33,923 nucleotides of DNA. Origin: Actinomycetes bacterium (GTDB lineage Bacteria; Actinomycetota; Acidimicrobiia; Acidimicrobiales; RAAP-2). The notes beneath the pieces are model-generated. The model worked only from the letters and a program-made list of their open reading frames with translations, made no database searches and was not told the origin of the DNA. Location: assembly GCA_021838005.1 (NCBI GenBank), contig JAKCEK010000004.1:1-33923 (forward strand), read 5' to 3'. The position numbers and the translations under genes are program-made. Numbering within the stretch: the first letter of the stretch is position 1; each line of letters starts with the position of its first letter. This document shows, piece by piece, positions 32,901 to 33,923 of this stretch.

Positions 32901-33923
32901 GGCCGGGCCCGACGCAGGATCACGCTGCCGTTGTGACCGCCGAAGCCGAAGGAGTTCGAGAGCACCACGTCGAGCGTTGCCGCGCGCGGCGCCCCGATCA
33001 CCACGTCCAGGGCGATCGCGGGGTCAATCGTGGTCGTGCCGGCGGTGGGCGGGATGACCTGGTGCTGCAGGGTCAGCACCGAGGCGACGGCCTCCAGGGC
33101 GCCGGCGGCGGCCAGCGAGTGGCCGAGGTGGCCCTTGATCGAGGTGACCGGCGGGGCGCCCTCGGCGAAGACGGCGCGCACCGCCACGGACTCGGCGAGG
33201 TCGTTGAGAGGCGTCGAGGTGCCGTGGGCGTTGATGTGCGACACGTCCTGGGGTGCGAGGTCGGCGTCCTCGAGCGCCAGGGTCATCGAGCGGATCGCGC
33301 CGCGGCCCTCGGGGTCCGGGGCCGTCAGGTGGTAGGCGTCGGCGGTCGAGGCGGCGCCGACGACCTCGGCGAGGATGGTGGCTCCGCGCGCGAGCGCGTG
33401 GTCCCACTCCTCGAGCACCAAGACTCCGGCCCCCTCACCCATCACGAACCCGTCGCGCTCGACGTCGAAGGGACGCGACAGTCCCCGAGTGGAGAGCGCC
33501 GTCATGTTGCGGAAGCCCGCTTCGGCGATCTCGACGATCACGGCCTCGGCGCCGCCGGCGAGCACGACCGGGCAGCGGCCCGTCGCGACGAGGCGCGCCC
33601 CGTTGCCCACCGCGTGGGTCCCCGCCGCGCAGGCCGTGGTCACCGTCTCGGCCGGTCCCCCGAGACCGAAGCGCATCGACACCGCGGCGGTGGCGGCGTT
33701 GGGCATCATCATGGGCACCATGAAGGGCGACACCCGGTCGCGCCCCTTGGTCGTGAGCACCCCGACCTGCTCGAGCACCGTCTGCAGTCCACCGATGCCC
33801 GTCGTGACGACGCTGCCGCCGTCGAGGAGGGGTCCTTCGAGGCCACTCTGGCGCCACGCCTCGTCGGCCGCCATGAGGGCGTAGAGGGTGAACGGGTCGA
33901 GCCCTCGCGCGACGCCACCGCGT
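32897..33923 (-). CDS. fabF: Beta-ketoacyl-ACP synthase II, FabF-like (5' end outside window)
   Basis: At least 341 residues of a KAS II-type condensing enzyme for fatty acid elongation. The Cys-His-His triad is complete: TTACAAGTHAVG with the nucleophilic Cys, NAHGTSTPLND with the first His and KGHLGHSLAAAGALEA with the second. The C-terminus VVLSNSFGFGGHNGSVILRR is typical. The frame is open to the window edge and the last codons read RGLDPFTLYALMAADEAW, matching the FabF core, so about 60-70 N-terminal residues are missing and the internal ATG at 33874 is not the start. The gene is convergent with the TrpF-like gene, sharing CTAG at 32897-32900. Confidence 0.93.
   Translation of the reverse strand, partial: RGGVARGLDPFTLYALMAADEAWRQSGLEGPLLDGGSVVTTGIGGLQTVLEQVGVLTTKGRDRVSPFMVPMMMPNAATAAVSMRFGLGGPAETVTTACAAGTHAVGNGARLVATGRCPVVLAGGAEAVIVEIAEAGFRNMTALSTRGLSRPFDVERDGFVMGEGAGVLVLEEWDHALARGATILAEVVGAASTADAYHLTAPDPEGRGAIRSMTLALEDADLAPQDVSHINAHGTSTPLNDLAESVAVRAVFAEGAPPVTSIKGHLGHSLAAAGALEAVASVLTLQHQVIPPTAGTTTIDPAIALDVVIGAPRAATLDVVLSNSFGFGGHNGSVILRRARP

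Overview
The window is a gene-dense, very GC-rich stretch of a bacterial chromosome (about 70% G+C or more by eye). Two markers point to an actinobacterium. One is a mycothiol synthase (MshD, minus strand, ending at 30410). The other is the start of a phosphatidylinositol-mannoside locus (PatA-like acyltransferase plus PimA-like mannosyltransferase at 1-1821). GTG is the commoner start codon, and many promoters sit directly against start codons, as in actinobacteria with abundant leaderless mRNAs. An early-branching class such as Acidimicrobiia would fit, but that is a guess. I see no mobile elements, CRISPR arrays, rRNA or tRNA genes, and no gene-free stretch longer than about 75 bases.

Layout, 1-21972: all genes are on the plus strand. 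The order is patA-like (cut by the window edge), pimA-like, a membrane M48-like protein with a ruined zinc site, pdxS-pdxT (PLP synthase), yebC, ruvC-ruvA-ruvB, yajC-secD-secF, relA/spoT, hisS, aspS, alaS, ruvX, mltG, aroE, a rodA-like SEDS gene and a BFN-domain protein. The stretch from patA to aroE follows, with fewer insertions, the order I recall from Mycobacterium, so it is an old actinobacterial core block. Most junctions are GTGA/ATGA stop-start overlaps, implying translational coupling.

Layout, 21969-33923: strands alternate. A second SEDS gene (minus) diverges from ppk1 (plus). A flippase-like membrane protein (minus) diverges from a dolichol-phosphate-mannose-synthase-like gene (plus). 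A minus operon maoC-like/menG/isochorismate synthase serves menaquinone. It diverges from a VIT1/CCC1 metal transporter. mshD and a 62-residue small protein (minus) diverge from a short ygfZ and a TrpF-like protein that lacks the TrpF catalytic residues. A fabF-like ketosynthase (minus) runs off the right edge.

How the genes fit together: envelope building is the strongest theme (PIM acylation and mannosylation, polyprenol-phosphate-mannose, a flippase-like protein, two SEDS proteins, MltG). Around it lie housekeeping functions: Sec export, recombination, three tRNA synthetases, the stringent response and polyphosphate. The right end adds menaquinone, mycothiol and Fe-S or iron handling.

The most distinctive signals are these. 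First, a -10 hexamer of form TAGNNT or TACNNT lies exactly 6 (sometimes 7) bases before about a dozen start codons, three times built from the upstream gene's TAG stop. Second, all five convergent gene pairs overlap at their 3' ends. Third, two conserved-fold proteins have lost their catalytic residues (M48-like at 1831-2733, TrpF-like at 32241-32900).
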